A stretch of 64,000 bases of DNA from Metabacillus sediminilitoris (GTDB taxonomy: Bacteria; Bacillota; Bacilli; Bacillales; Bacillaceae): NCBI RefSeq assembly GCF_009720625.1, contig NZ_CP046266.1, positions 3,543,501-3,607,500 of the forward strand, in the 5' to 3' direction. The translations under genes and the position numbers were made by a program. Under the pieces are notes generated by a model, which made no database searches, was not told the DNA's origin, and saw only the letters and a program-made list of their open reading frames with translations. Shown in pieces: positions 1 through 8,363 of this stretch; within the stretch, counting starts at the first letter, position 1; the number at the start of each line of letters is the position of its first letter.

Positions 1-1128
1 TAATCCACCAGAGAAAGTCATACCAATTTTTACATCAAGTAAGTGCATTGTCATAAATGATAAACCTGCAAAAATCGCATGAATTCCGAATAGGACTGGT
101 GCAACAAATAAGAAGGAGAATTCAAGCGGTTCTGTAATCCCTGTTAAGAAAGATGTCAATGCTGCAGAACCCATTAAACCTGCAACTACTTTTTTATTTT
201 CTGGTTTTGCTTCATGATAAATTGCTAAAGCTGCAGCTGGTAAACCAAACATCATAAACGGGAATTTACCTGTCATGAATGTACCAGCAGTTAAATCTTG
301 AACACCATCTTTTATCTGATTAAAGAAAATCGCTTGGTCACCGCGGATTGTATCACCTGCTTCGTTTACATACGATCCAAATTCAAACCAGAATGGTGAA
401 TAGAAAATATGATGCAACCCAAACGGAATAAGTGAGCGTTCAATGACACCAAAAATAAATGCTGCGATAGTTCTATTTGCATCTAACAAGTTTGTTGAAA
501 ATGCATTAAGACCAGTTTGAACTGGCGGCCAAACAAAGTACATGATAATCCCAAGCACAACAGCGGAAGCTGCAGTTGCGATTGGAACAAATCGTTTTCC
601 TGCAAAGAATCCTAAGTACTGAGGCAATTCAATTGTAAAGAACTTATTATACATATAAGAAGCTAGAACACCAACGATTATTCCACCGAATACGCCAGTT
701 TGCAATGTCGGAATTCCAAGAACATTCCCATATGCGGCACTATTAGCTTGTAGGAAATCAGTCAGTGCAGCTGCATCTGTCGGCATAACTCCTAAGCCTT
801 TTAAAATACTACTCATCGTAATATTCATAATCAAATATCCGATTAATGCTGCAATTCCTGCAACACCATCACCATTTGATAATCCAATGGCCACCCCAAC
901 TGCGAATAAAACAGGCAGGTTTGCAAATACGATATTCCCGGCATTCTCCATTACACTTGCGATTAATACAACCCAATCACTTGTTAAAAACGGAGCGAGA
1001 TTCGTAAGGGTTTCGTTCTGCAAAGCATTTCCTAATGCTAATAAAAGCCCTGCTGCCGGTAGTAAAGCGACCGGTAGCATAAGTGCACGTCCAATTTTCT
1101 GAAGGACGCCGAATGCATTTTTAAACAT
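1..1128 (-). CDS. ptsG: PTS glucose transporter, IIC domain (partial, 3' end beyond window)
   Basis: Membrane subunit of the glucose phosphotransferase system, which takes up and phosphorylates glucose. The 376 codons inside the window run from the start codon into the IIC domain and continue past the left edge, so the IIB/IIA part is not visible. The N-terminus ([20 protein letters not shown]) and the segments [24 protein letters not shown] and GITEPLEF are typical of the glucose/N-acetylglucosamine IIC family, with many hydrophobic helices. The start is preceded by AGGAGGT. The gene upstream is glcT and the leader carries a GlcT target, which singles out ptsG rather than nagE. Expression should require GlcT antitermination. 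Confidence 0.93.
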   Translation of the reverse strand, partial: MFKNAFGVLQKIGRALMLPVALLPAAGLLLALGNALQNETLTNLAPFLTSDWVVLIASVMENAGNIVFANLPVLFAVGVAIGLSNGDGVAGIAALIGYLIMNITMSSILKGLGVMPTDAAALTDFLQANSAAYGNVLGIPTLQTGVFGGIIVGVLASYMYNKFFTIELPQYLGFFAGKRFVPIATAASAVVLGIIMYFVWPPVQTGLNAFSTNLLDANRTIAAFIFGVIERSLIPFGLHHIFYSPFWFEFGSYVNEAGDTIRGDQAIFFNQIKDGVQDLTAGTFMTGKFPFMMFGLPAAALAIYHEAKPENKKVVAGLMGSAALTSFLTGITEPLEFSFLFVAPVLFGIHAIFAGLSFMTMHLLDVKIGMTFSGGL

Positions 1129-1242
1129 TTGATAACCTCCAAACTTCATTGTGTTTTAAAAAATGAAAAATGTAATCATTAAAATCACATTGGATTTAAC
1201 CGTTTACAGCACACAACCAAATGATAACCAACAAATAAAAAA

Positions 1243-1324
1243 GACATGAATGAACAAAGGTTTATCTACTAAAAGGTATCTTTCCCTAAATTAGTAAATA
1301 AAAACACAATTTGTTCACTCATGC
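1243..1324 (-). terminator. ptsG leader terminator controlled by GlcT
   Basis: Read on the minus strand, an arm at 1310-1323 (CATGAGTGAACAAA) pairs with 1245-1258 (TTTGTTCATTCATG) and is followed by TCTTTTTT. A second internal stem (TTTACTAA with TTAGTAGA) lengthens the hairpin. It lies between glcT and ptsG and overlaps the antiterminator target next to it, the arrangement known for B. subtilis ptsG. Confidence 0.85.
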
Positions 1325-1348
1325 CTGATCGAATCAGTAACACGTGAA
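1318..1348 (-). promoter_or_regulatory. RAT: RNA antiterminator target of GlcT in the ptsG leader
   Basis: The minus strand reads CACGTGTTACTGATTCGATC followed by AGGCATGAG. From memory this is nearly identical to the ribonucleic antiterminator of B. subtilis ptsG. It overlaps the left arm of the terminator, so binding of GlcT here would prevent that hairpin from forming. The two structures are mutually exclusive in the sequence. Confidence 0.88.
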
Positions 1349-1383
1349 ATAATATCGGTTACATTTATTTATTTATTTATTTT

Positions 1384-2223
1384 TTATTTATTTGTTAAAC
1401 GGTATAAGTGCATTGTTAAATAAACAGCCTCTGCTTCATACACAGATTTTTTTAGTGTCTGCTGCATTACTTTTATCATTTTCCAAGCTGTATTGTAGCA
1501 TATAGGGTATTCATTTTTCAACAAAAAAGATAATTTTTCTGGTTCAGCTACTGATTCTCCTGTGTTAACCCTTTCAATCGTATAGCGTAGATGTCTAATT
1601 AACCGTAAATAATTTACACTTTCCCTATCGATCTTTATGTTTAAAGATTCTTCAATTAGTTCAGTTAACTTACTGATTAGTTGTGAATATTGGTTAACCT
1701 CTGAAAGTGGCTTATTAGAAATAGAACTATGAATGTGCAATGCAATAAAGCCAACCTCACCTTCGGGCAAATGGACATTAAGACTTTTATTGAGTTTATC
1801 CACCACATCAGTCGCCAACTCAAATTCTAAAGGATAAAGTGATTTTGTTTCAATTAAAAATGGATTTTTTAAGTCCATCCCTTGTTGCAAACGCTTTAAT
1901 GCAAATGTAATGTGATCCGTTAATGCGATGTGAATATGTTCGTTTAACGGCTTCTCAACTCGTTCTGATATATACTGAATGCTATCCTGAATGACATTTA
2001 GCATATGTTCATCAATATCGGTTAATAGCTTTTTATATTGTTCTTGCTCCTTTTGATTAGTTAAGACAAACATTTTTTCAAAGCCATTCTCTTGAATAAT
2101 ATCACCAGCTTTTTTTCCAAAGCCGATCCCTTTTCCAATTAAAACAACCTCTCCAAATGATTGATGTTGCGCAATTAAAACGTTATTATTTAGTGTTTTT
2201 AGTAATGTAAAGGACCCCTTCAC
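1384..2223 (-). CDS. glcT: Transcription antiterminator GlcT (BglG family)
   Basis: RNA-binding antiterminator that switches on ptsG when glucose is present. An N-terminal CAT RNA-binding domain (about residues 1-60, with EVVLIGKGIGFGKK) is followed by PRD1 and PRD2. The PRD histidines targeted by the PTS are visible in LNEHIHIALTDH, ALHIHSS, IRHLRYTIERV and LTMHLYRL. About 279 aa, usual for the family. I chose the GTG at 2223, giving VKGSFTLLK, which aligns with the B. subtilis start. An in-frame GTG at 2232 lies only two bases behind the AAGGAG. The gene ends just before the ptsG leader with its target and terminator. Confidence 0.92.
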   Translation of the reverse strand: MKGSFTLLKTLNNNVLIAQHQSFGEVVLIGKGIGFGKKAGDIIQENGFEKMFVLTNQKEQEQYKKLLTDIDEHMLNVIQDSIQYISERVEKPLNEHIHIALTDHITFALKRLQQGMDLKNPFLIETKSLYPLEFELATDVVDKLNKSLNVHLPEGEVGFIALHIHSSISNKPLSEVNQYSQLISKLTELIEESLNIKIDRESVNYLRLIRHLRYTIERVNTGESVAEPEKLSFLLKNEYPICYNTAWKMIKVMQQTLKKSVYEAEAVYLTMHLYRLTNK

Positions 2224-2379
2224 CGAATCCACATCTCCTTTTTATTCAATCCTACATATCGTACAAGAGTATCGAAGAATCGTCAATGAATTTGTCGTTT
2301 TATGTAGAAATTTGAACAGAAAGGTAAACTCACTCGTAAAAAGGCATTGATAGGGAAAGCTAAAATAGAGGTGAATATA

Positions 2380-2811
2380 ATGAAAAAATATTTAAATTGT
2401 TTTCTATTTCTTCTGTGTATGAGTTTATGTATGAATAATCAAACTATTTTAGCAGCAAATAATACAATAAAAGTTTTGGATATAGAAACAAATTCTGTCG
2501 TTAAAGAGGCAGAAGCATCAGAGGATATAGATAAAGAGGTCGAAAAAGCGATCAAATCTATTCAGCGTGTGACAGTACAAGCAAATCCAGTACCAAAAAA
2601 GGGCTACTTAATTAAGATTCCCTTAACAAAAGCTATAAAAGTAAAAAGCAAATGGTTTAACGATATTGTAAGTGAAGCCTTGCTTATCTACAATCCAGCC
2701 ACAAAAAATAAAGGGATCATCATCTTATATACAGATGAAAATACACCATTGTTTTTCGATATTGACTATGACTTTTCCCCATTATTAAAGAAAATAAATA
2801 AAGAAAGTTAA
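2380..2811 (+). CDS. Putative secreted protein of unknown function
   Basis: 143-aa protein I do not recognise. Residues 1-26 (MKKYLNCFLFLLCMSLCMNN plus QTILAA) look like a signal peptide with a possible cleavage after LAA. The mature part starts with an acidic stretch (EAEASEDIDKEVEKA) and ends with a compact region rich in beta-type residues (KGIIILYTDENTPLFFDIDYDF). The ATG at 2380 follows GAGGTG at normal distance; an upstream in-frame ATG at 2347 lacks a ribosome site. It is one of the few plus-strand genes here, lying between glcT and a small spore gene. Likely exported; its role is unknown. Confidence 0.65.
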   Translation: MKKYLNCFLFLLCMSLCMNNQTILAANNTIKVLDIETNSVVKEAEASEDIDKEVEKAIKSIQRVTVQANPVPKKGYLIKIPLTKAIKVKSKWFNDIVSEALLIYNPATKNKGIIILYTDENTPLFFDIDYDFSPLLKKINKES

Positions 2812-2872
2812 AAATTTGACTACAAAATATTCGGTTTATCCGACATTTTCGTTTAAAGTACTTAAAAATTAT

Positions 2873-2902
2873 GTATATTTTGTCTGCTATTTATTCATAA
2901 TA
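2873..2902 (+). promoter_or_regulatory. Forespore-type promoter (sigma-G/sigma-F consensus)
   Basis: GTATA at 2873-2877 and CATAATA at 2896-2902 with an 18-base spacer fit the sigma-G/sigma-F pattern (GYATR, 18 bases, CATNNTA) exactly. It lies 28 bases upstream of the start codon of the small gene at 2931, which supports expression of that gene in the forespore. Confidence 0.6.
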
Positions 2903-2930
2903 CTGAACGGATAAATAAATGGAGGTGAAC

Positions 2931-3050
2931 ATGATGGCAAAAAACAATGATAGTAAAGAACAACAATTACAAAATCAGCAAAACCAAGCAGCAGATACTG
3001 AATTCTCACAAGAGTTAATGAAAAAGCAAAAAAAGAATAAAAATAAATAA
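2931..3050 (+). CDS. Small acid-soluble spore protein-like peptide
   Basis: 39-residue hydrophilic peptide starting MMAKNNDSKE and ending in KKQKKNKNK. It is rich in Gln, Asn and Lys, with no Cys or Trp. The segment ADTEFSQEL resembles the core of gamma-type small acid-soluble spore proteins (TEFASET), but the similarity is short, so the family is a guess. The start follows a strong GGAGGTGA site. A perfect forespore-type promoter lies upstream and a Rho-independent terminator follows 14 bases after the stop, so it is a single-gene unit. The expression signals, more than the sequence, argue for a spore protein. Confidence 0.62.
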   Translation: MMAKNNDSKEQQLQNQQNQAADTEFSQELMKKQKKNKNK

Positions 3051-3063
3051 CTTTTTTCTTATT

Positions 3064-3090
3064 AAGACGGTTTTATCCGTCTTTTTCTTT
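3064..3090 (+). terminator. Rho-independent terminator of the small spore gene
   Basis: AAGACGG / CCGTCTT stem with a six-base loop followed by TTTTTCTTTTTT, directly behind the stop at 3050. Confidence 0.82.
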
Positions 3091-3118
3091 TTTAGATCCT
3101 GAATCATAATTCTCTTTA

Positions 3119-3127
3119 TGATATAAT
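3119..3127 (+). promoter_or_regulatory. Promoter of the antisense antitoxin RNA (extended -10)
   Basis: TGATATAAT is a perfect extended -10 element (TG-N-TATAAT). The -35 position, 17 bases upstream, is weak (CTGAAT at 3099-3104), as is usual with extended -10 promoters. Transcription would start near 3134 and run towards the toxin gene. Confidence 0.6.
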
Positions 3128-3133
3128 ATATGT

Positions 3134-3228
3134 ATTAATGACCGTGGATGTTGCCACATCCACAGTCTGCAGTCAAAAGTGAATAAGCATAAAAAGTTTG
3201 TAGACCTCGCTCAGGTCTATTTTTTTTG
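3134..3228 (+). ncRNA. Putative type I antitoxin RNA (RatA/SR4/SR5-like)
   Basis: A plus-strand RNA of about 95 nt is predicted from the extended -10 promoter at 3119-3127 to a strong terminator at 3201-3228. No convincing peptide is encoded. It begins with a very stable hairpin (GTGGATGT, loop TGCC, ACATCCAC at 3144-3163) and its 3' end is complementary to the last codons and the 3' untranslated region of the toxin frame on the other strand. Convergent transcripts overlapping at their 3' ends are the arrangement of txpA/RatA, bsrG/SR4 and bsrE/SR5 in B. subtilis. The antitoxin function is inferred from this layout. Confidence 0.6.
3201..3228 (+). terminator. Terminator of the antitoxin RNA, overlapping the toxin 3' end
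   Basis: TAGACCT / AGGTCTA stem with loop CGCTC and a run of eight T. On the minus strand the same stem begins at the toxin stop codon (3217-3219). Confidence 0.8.
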
Positions 3229-3300
3229 TGAAAAAGCTAAAATAGTCAACATTAATGAAGCAAAACTAAACATAGCAATGAGGCTCTCATATATGGTCAA
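3217..3300 (-). CDS. Holin-like type I toxin peptide (BsrG/TxpA family)
   Basis: 27-residue hydrophobic peptide MTIYESLIAMFSFASLMLTI followed by LAFSQKK: one membrane helix with a lysine tail. The TxYESLxxM start and the QKK end match B. subtilis BsrG and the family annotated as putative holin-like toxin. The TTG start at 3300 is preceded by AAAGGGGGTGAT, almost the full complement of the 16S tail, nine bases upstream. That site is buried in a hairpin (CCCCTT with AAGGGG), as in known type I toxin mRNAs. A LexA box covers the promoter and an antisense RNA runs into the 3' end. Expected to depolarise or damage the membrane when made; toxicity is inferred from the family. Confidence 0.75.
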   Translation of the reverse strand: MTIYESLIAMFSFASLMLTILAFSQKK

Positions 3301-3352
3301 CAAGCATCACCCCCTTTCAAAAGGGGCTTGTTTAATCCTTGACTGCATACTT

Positions 3353-3381
3353 ATTGTACCATATATCTAGCTAAAATTCGA
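3353..3381 (-). promoter_or_regulatory. Toxin promoter overlapped by the LexA box
   Basis: On the minus strand TCGAAT (3381-3376), a 17-base spacer, then TACAAT (3358-3353). This predicts a 5' untranslated leader of about 45 bases containing the hairpin that hides the Shine-Dalgarno sequence. Confidence 0.5.
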
Positions 3382-3392
3382 ACATATGTTCC
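3379..3392. promoter_or_regulatory. LexA (DinR) box, perfect consensus
   Basis: CGAACATATGTTCC matches the Bacillus SOS box CGAACRNRYGTTYC at every position and is palindromic apart from its ends. It overlaps the -35 region of the toxin promoter, so LexA should repress the toxin and DNA damage should release it. The only other candidate reader would be the divergent plus strand, where no gene starts nearby. Confidence 0.75.
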
Positions 3393-3464
3393 AATTTAGT
3401 TATTTCATCCTAAGTAAGGGTAAATATTCACACCTTTATCCTTGGTGGGACCAAACTCTTCTCT

Positions 3465-3740
3465 TTACTGGTTGATTCTTGTTATCGAAACATTTGTTTT
3501 TTTCATTCTCTCAAGTGTATTGTATGCAATTTTCACTTTTGCAACTGTTCCTTTTAGCGATTCTTCATGATGAGAATGTGGTGTTAAATAATAGACTGAA
3601 AAATCGTGTAATGCTCTTGCAAGCAATTCAACTGCTTTTTCATGTTCACTTATTTTTTTCCCTTTATGATCTGTAACAGAAATTCTGATTATATCCTCTG
3701 TTATCCCTTGAATAAGCTTAACTTTTTCTTGCTCAGTCAT
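3465..3740 (-). CDS. Conserved-looking small protein of unknown function
   Basis: 91-aa soluble protein that I do not recognise. It begins MTEQEKVKLIQGITEDIIRI and has a predicted helical middle (EKAVELLARALHDFSVYY), a His-rich turn (LTPHSHHEESL) and a final helix (KVKIAYNTLERMKK). No signal peptide or membrane helix is visible. The start follows AGGGGGAG at good distance, and codon use matches the neighbours. It lies alone between the SOS-linked toxin locus and the WYL-like gene, on the strand opposite to the latter. No function can be assigned. Confidence 0.6.
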   Translation of the reverse strand: MTEQEKVKLIQGITEDIIRISVTDHKGKKISEHEKAVELLARALHDFSVYYLTPHSHHEESLKGTVAKVKIAYNTLERMKKTNVSITRINQ

Positions 3741-3931
3741 CCTTCATTCTCCCCCTTCAAAGATTAAACTAAAAGCTGTGAAAAAACACACCTCTGAAAC
3801 TTAGCAAATAATCCTTTCTACCATCATACGTCTGTAAAATAAAAATATGGCAAAACTTTATTATAAAAAGCTTCATTACCTTGCTTGTCCTTTGACTTAA
3901 ATGCTTGCAAAGGGTATAGAAACCACAAAAA

Positions 3932-3945
3932 CGAAAATATGTTCG
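3932..3945. promoter_or_regulatory. Candidate LexA box 1 upstream of the 71-aa gene
   Basis: CGAAAATATGTTCG differs from the palindromic core CGAAC-N4-GTTCG at one position. It lies 28 bases (centre to centre) from a second imperfect box. Confidence 0.4.
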
Positions 3946-3959
3946 ATTTTATGGATAAA

Positions 3960-3973
3960 GGAATGTACGTTCG
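3960..3973. promoter_or_regulatory. Candidate LexA box 2 just upstream of the -10 of the 71-aa gene
   Basis: GGAATGTACGTTCG; read on the other strand CGAACGTACATTCC has one mismatch to CGAACRNRYGTTYC. It sits just upstream of TATAAT at 3976-3981, where a bound repressor would block RNA polymerase. Confidence 0.42.
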
Positions 3974-3975
3974 TA

Positions 3976-3981
3976 TATAAT
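3976..3981 (+). promoter_or_regulatory. -10 element of the 71-aa WYL-like gene
   Basis: TATAAT, 30 bases upstream of the TTG start. No good -35 is seen at 17 bases, so the promoter may be weak or depend on other contacts. Confidence 0.45.
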
Positions 3982-4010
3982 GAATATATATCATGCAGGA
4001 GGTGTTATAG

Positions 4011-4226
4011 TTGCTTAAATTCATAAAGTTTAGTCAAGAGAACCAAGTTCCGATTGAAATGATTTATCTTTCAAAAGACGGCACATTCTCACAAAGAAAA
4101 GTGATTGTAAAGAAAATTACCTCAGAAAAAATTGTTGCATTTTGTTTATTACGTAACCAAATCCGCAGTTTTCAATTAGATCGCGTATTATCTGCAAGCT
4201 GGAGTAAACAGATACATGCATCTTAA
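4011..4226 (+). CDS. Small WYL-like domain protein
   Basis: 71-aa protein starting with TTG behind AGGAGGTG. The pattern VPIEMIYLSKDGTFSQRKVI then AFCLLRNQIRSFQLDRVLSA resembles the small beta-barrel WYL domain, which binds ligands or nucleic acids in many transcription regulators. Stand-alone short WYL-like proteins are common in Bacillus. There is no HTH, so it is not itself a classical repressor. Two near-consensus LexA boxes surround the promoter, which suggests SOS expression. The domain call rests on pattern memory and could be wrong. Confidence 0.6.
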   Translation: MLKFIKFSQENQVPIEMIYLSKDGTFSQRKVIVKKITSEKIVAFCLLRNQIRSFQLDRVLSASWSKQIHAS

Positions 4227-4297
4227 ATGATTTCAATTCATACTCTTTCCACTACCATTTCCCTCTTTTCATCCAATTAAATTTTTCCAATTTTAAG

Positions 4298-4338
4298 TAA
4301 AAAATAGCTGGCTTTTATCATTTTATAGCCAGCTATTA
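4298..4338 (-). terminator. Terminator behind the DUF2922 gene
   Basis: AATAGCTGGCT / AGCCAGCTATT stem; on the minus strand it is followed by TTTTTTAC. It also lies between the convergent 71-aa gene and may serve both. Confidence 0.75.
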
Positions 4339-4399
4339 TCGTTCAATTATTTCAAATTTTATTTTTCTATTATCAATTGCTCGTTTTTTTTGTGTGTGT

Positions 4400-4615
4400 T
4401 TATAGATTTATTTCTGATACATTGCGGTCAATTACCCTTGCGCCTTTTTCAGAAACGAATTCTCCGCCAGAGGTTATAAAAATATTGGCAGCTAAAATTT
4501 TATCCATGGCTGAATGAATCGCTACATGATCAATCGGCTCTTTTGGAGAATCTAAATTTACTTTTACAGTTTTCCCCTCAGTGTTCAAAAATTGAAGTTC
4601 AAGTACTTTTGCCAT
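4400..4615 (-). CDS. DUF2922 family protein
   Basis: 71-aa protein MAKVLELQFLNTEGKTVKVN continuing with LDSPKEPIDHVAIHSAMDKILAANIF. The layout (short beta strands, a central helix ending in the middle of the protein, and a C-terminal ISEINL-type strand) is that of DUF2922, a family of unknown function widespread in Bacillus. It stands 51 bases behind a DUF1659 gene, the usual partner, and both face the same way, so they form a two-gene operon closed by the terminator at 4298-4338. No membrane or signal segment. Function unknown. Confidence 0.75.
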   Translation of the reverse strand: MAKVLELQFLNTEGKTVKVNLDSPKEPIDHVAIHSAMDKILAANIFITSGGEFVSEKGARVIDRNVSEINL

Positions 4616-4666
4616 TTTACTTTTCCTTCTTCTTATTCCATTTTCAATATGAAGATGTTGAACAAA

Positions 4667-4885
4667 TCATGCTGTGACATGATATGTGTCATTCCGCTCT
4701 ACAAATGCTAATGGTTCTGTTTGAAGACTAACAATTGCTTGTGCTGCTTGCAGAAGCTCTTCAGCTGAAACTGTCGTCTTAATGTTGTTGTAATTTTTCG
4801 TTTTATACAACTGTTTACCATTTGCGTCCAACCCCATGTCGAATACGATACGGAGCTGTGTATCTACTAATAATGTATCTGCCAT
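4667..4885 (-). CDS. DUF1659 family protein
   Basis: 72-aa protein starting MADTLLVDTQLRIVFDMGLD. It contains GKQLYKTKNYNNIKTTVSAE, the conserved part of DUF1659, and an Ala-rich helix (AEELLQAAQAIVSLQ). The ATG at 4885 is placed 6 bases after AAGGAGGTG; the longer frame from 4894 would start inside the ribosome site. It precedes a DUF2922 gene in the same direction, a pairing seen across Bacillus. The function of the pair is not known. Confidence 0.75.
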   Translation of the reverse strand: MADTLLVDTQLRIVFDMGLDANGKQLYKTKNYNNIKTTVSAEELLQAAQAIVSLQTEPLAFVERNDTYHVTA

Positions 4886-5320
4886 CTTTAACACCTCCTT
4901 TTCACTTATATATAGGAAGAAAAGGCGTTAGAGTAGCGTAATGAACTACATTTTCATAAATTTAATGTTTTATAAAGTGATATGAGGGGAATACATAAGT
5001 AGCGCACGTAAGGTTGAAAACAATAAGGAAATGCCCAAGTGACGCTGAATTTATGTGGCGCGGCCTCGGAGCCGTAACGATGTAAGAGAGGTAGGGCTTA
5101 TATCTTTAGGCGTTAAAAATGCATTTGATTGTAATGAATGATTACTATGAAGAAGGTTATACATAGCATGCATATACCAATAATAGAGCAGAGGCCTTAA
5201 TCAGCCTTATTTAATAAAAATAGCTTTTGAATGAGGGCATTCCCCCTTCAATTCATAGCAACCATGCGCTAAATAACTAGAATAAATATGTAGTCTATAA
5301 CCTTAACATTACCTAAAACG
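4886..5320. other. Intergenic stretch without a supported gene
   Basis: About 430 bases with no convincing coding frame. A GC-richer patch (5058-5075, GGCGCGGCCTCGGAGCCG) and a small hairpin at 5225-5258 (TTGAATGAGGG with CCCCCTTCAA) stand out. It may be decayed sequence, or it may contain an unannotated RNA. Confidence 0.3.
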
Positions 5321-5321
5321 T

Positions 5322-5370
5322 CAAAAAACAGGCTGACAACAAACGTGATATTTCATGTTTGTTGTCAGCC
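5322..5370 (-). terminator. Terminator of pfkA
   Basis: A 14-bp stem (GGCTGACAACAAAC with GTTTGTTGTCAGCC) begins just after the pfkA stop and is followed on the minus strand by TGTTTTTTGA. Its outer GGCTGAC motif recurs in other 3'-end palindromes of this window. Confidence 0.85.
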
Positions 5371-5383
5371 TCTATCATTTTAT

Positions 5384-7098
<1,715 letters not shown>

Positions 7099-7262
7099 TA
7101 TACTTTTCCCCTTCATCAAAACGTAAAACCCATCAACCTAATAGTATGAAGAAATGAGTATAATCACAAGCCAAACTTCAACTAATGGGGTCAAGAATAG
7201 GTTCTTTCTCATTATGTTTTGTTTGTCATGTTTCTATAGCAATGCTTCCAAAAGCCCATACA

Positions 7263-8363
7263 TTATTTAATAACTGTAAATTCCTTTGAGAAGTTTGTTA
7301 ATGTTTCAGTGCCATTTTGAGTAATTAGAACATCATCCTCAATTCTAACTCCTCCAATGGAAGGCACATAAATTCCCGGTTCGATTGTGTAAACCATACC
7401 TACTTTTAACAACTCGTCATTTGTATGGCTCATTGATGGATATTCATGGACGTTGATTCCAAGTCCATGTCCAAGTCGATGTGGAAAATAGTCTCCGAAA
7501 CCCGCTTTTGAAATAATTGTTCTTGCAGTATGATCAAGATCACCAATTCTCGTTCCTGCTTTACTTGCTTCTATTGCTGCTAATTGGGCATTTAAAACTG
7601 TATCATATATTTGCTTTTGCTTTTCATTATACGATTTATAAACAAATGTACGTGTAATATCAGAACAATAACCATCAAGGACAACACCTAGATCAAATAA
7701 GACAAAATCACCTTCACTTAATGTCTTTAAGCCAGGATTTCCATGAGGCTTCCCTGAATTTTCACCAAATAATACCATTGTTGAAAATGACATTTCACGA
7801 ATCCCTTGTTTCTTTAATTCGTACTCAATTGTTGCCAATACCTCCATTTCAGTAATCCCGTCTTTAAGAGCGTTGATACCAATTTGCACGCCATAGTCTG
7901 CTAATTTTGCAGCTTGTTTTAAGATGTTAATTTCCTTATCATCTTTAATAACTCGATGCTCATTTAAGATATCTTCAACCGAAACAAATTCAGAAACATT
8001 CACAATTTTTTTCATATTTTCAATTCTATTATAAGATGTAACCTCTTTTTCAATCGCCATCTTATGCACAGATTGAATTTGTCGTTTACCAAGTGCTTTA
8101 TGTATTAAATCCCAGGGATTTTCATGATCACCGTACCCAATGATTTCTTGCTGCCAACCAGCCTCTTTCGCCTGACCTGCTTCCATTTGTGGACAAATAA
8201 AAAATGGCTCATTATTTTTAAATAAAAATAAGCCCATTAATCTCTCGTGCGGGTCTGTATAAAAATTCGTTAAATAAAAAACATTTTCTTTTGATTGAAT
8301 AAAACACATTTCAATTGATTGATCATCTAGCCAACTTGTAAGTTTTGCAAGTCTTTTTTCCAT
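7263..8363 (-). CDS. Xaa-Pro dipeptidase/aminopeptidase (M24 family)
   Basis: Cytoplasmic metallopeptidase that removes residues next to proline. 366 aa, with an N-terminal creatinase-type domain (about 1-130) and a pita-bread catalytic domain. The five metal ligands can be seen: Asp in FDLGVV, Asp in CSDITRTFVY, His in HRLGHGLGINVHE, Glu in TIEPGIYVP and Glu in GVRIEDDVLI. It resembles B. subtilis YqhT/YkvY rather than methionine aminopeptidase. The ATG follows AGAAGGGTAG. No partner gene is cotranscribed upstream. Confidence 0.88.
   Translation of the reverse strand: MEKRLAKLTSWLDDQSIEMCFIQSKENVFYLTNFYTDPHERLMGLFLFKNNEPFFICPQMEAGQAKEAGWQQEIIGYGDHENPWDLIHKALGKRQIQSVHKMAIEKEVTSYNRIENMKKIVNVSEFVSVEDILNEHRVIKDDKEINILKQAAKLADYGVQIGINALKDGITEMEVLATIEYELKKQGIREMSFSTMVLFGENSGKPHGNPGLKTLSEGDFVLFDLGVVLDGYCSDITRTFVYKSYNEKQKQIYDTVLNAQLAAIEASKAGTRIGDLDHTARTIISKAGFGDYFPHRLGHGLGINVHEYPSMSHTNDELLKVGMVYTIEPGIYVPSIGGVRIEDDVLITQNGTETLTNFSKEFTVIK

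Noticed and set aside
887..1102. 71-codon plus-strand frame inside ptsG
   Set aside because: Antisense shadow of the IIC domain; no ribosome site.
1364..1392. TTTA/TTTAT tandem run at the glcT end
   Set aside because: Simple AT repeat; too short and too ordinary in this base composition to call a feature.
3179..3370. Open frame of 63 codons on the plus strand across the toxin locus
   Set aside because: It runs through the antitoxin terminator and antisense to the toxin; the start has no ribosome site.
3824..4024. Open frame of 66 codons on the minus strand
   Set aside because: It covers the promoter and candidate LexA boxes of the 71-aa gene and has no ribosome site.
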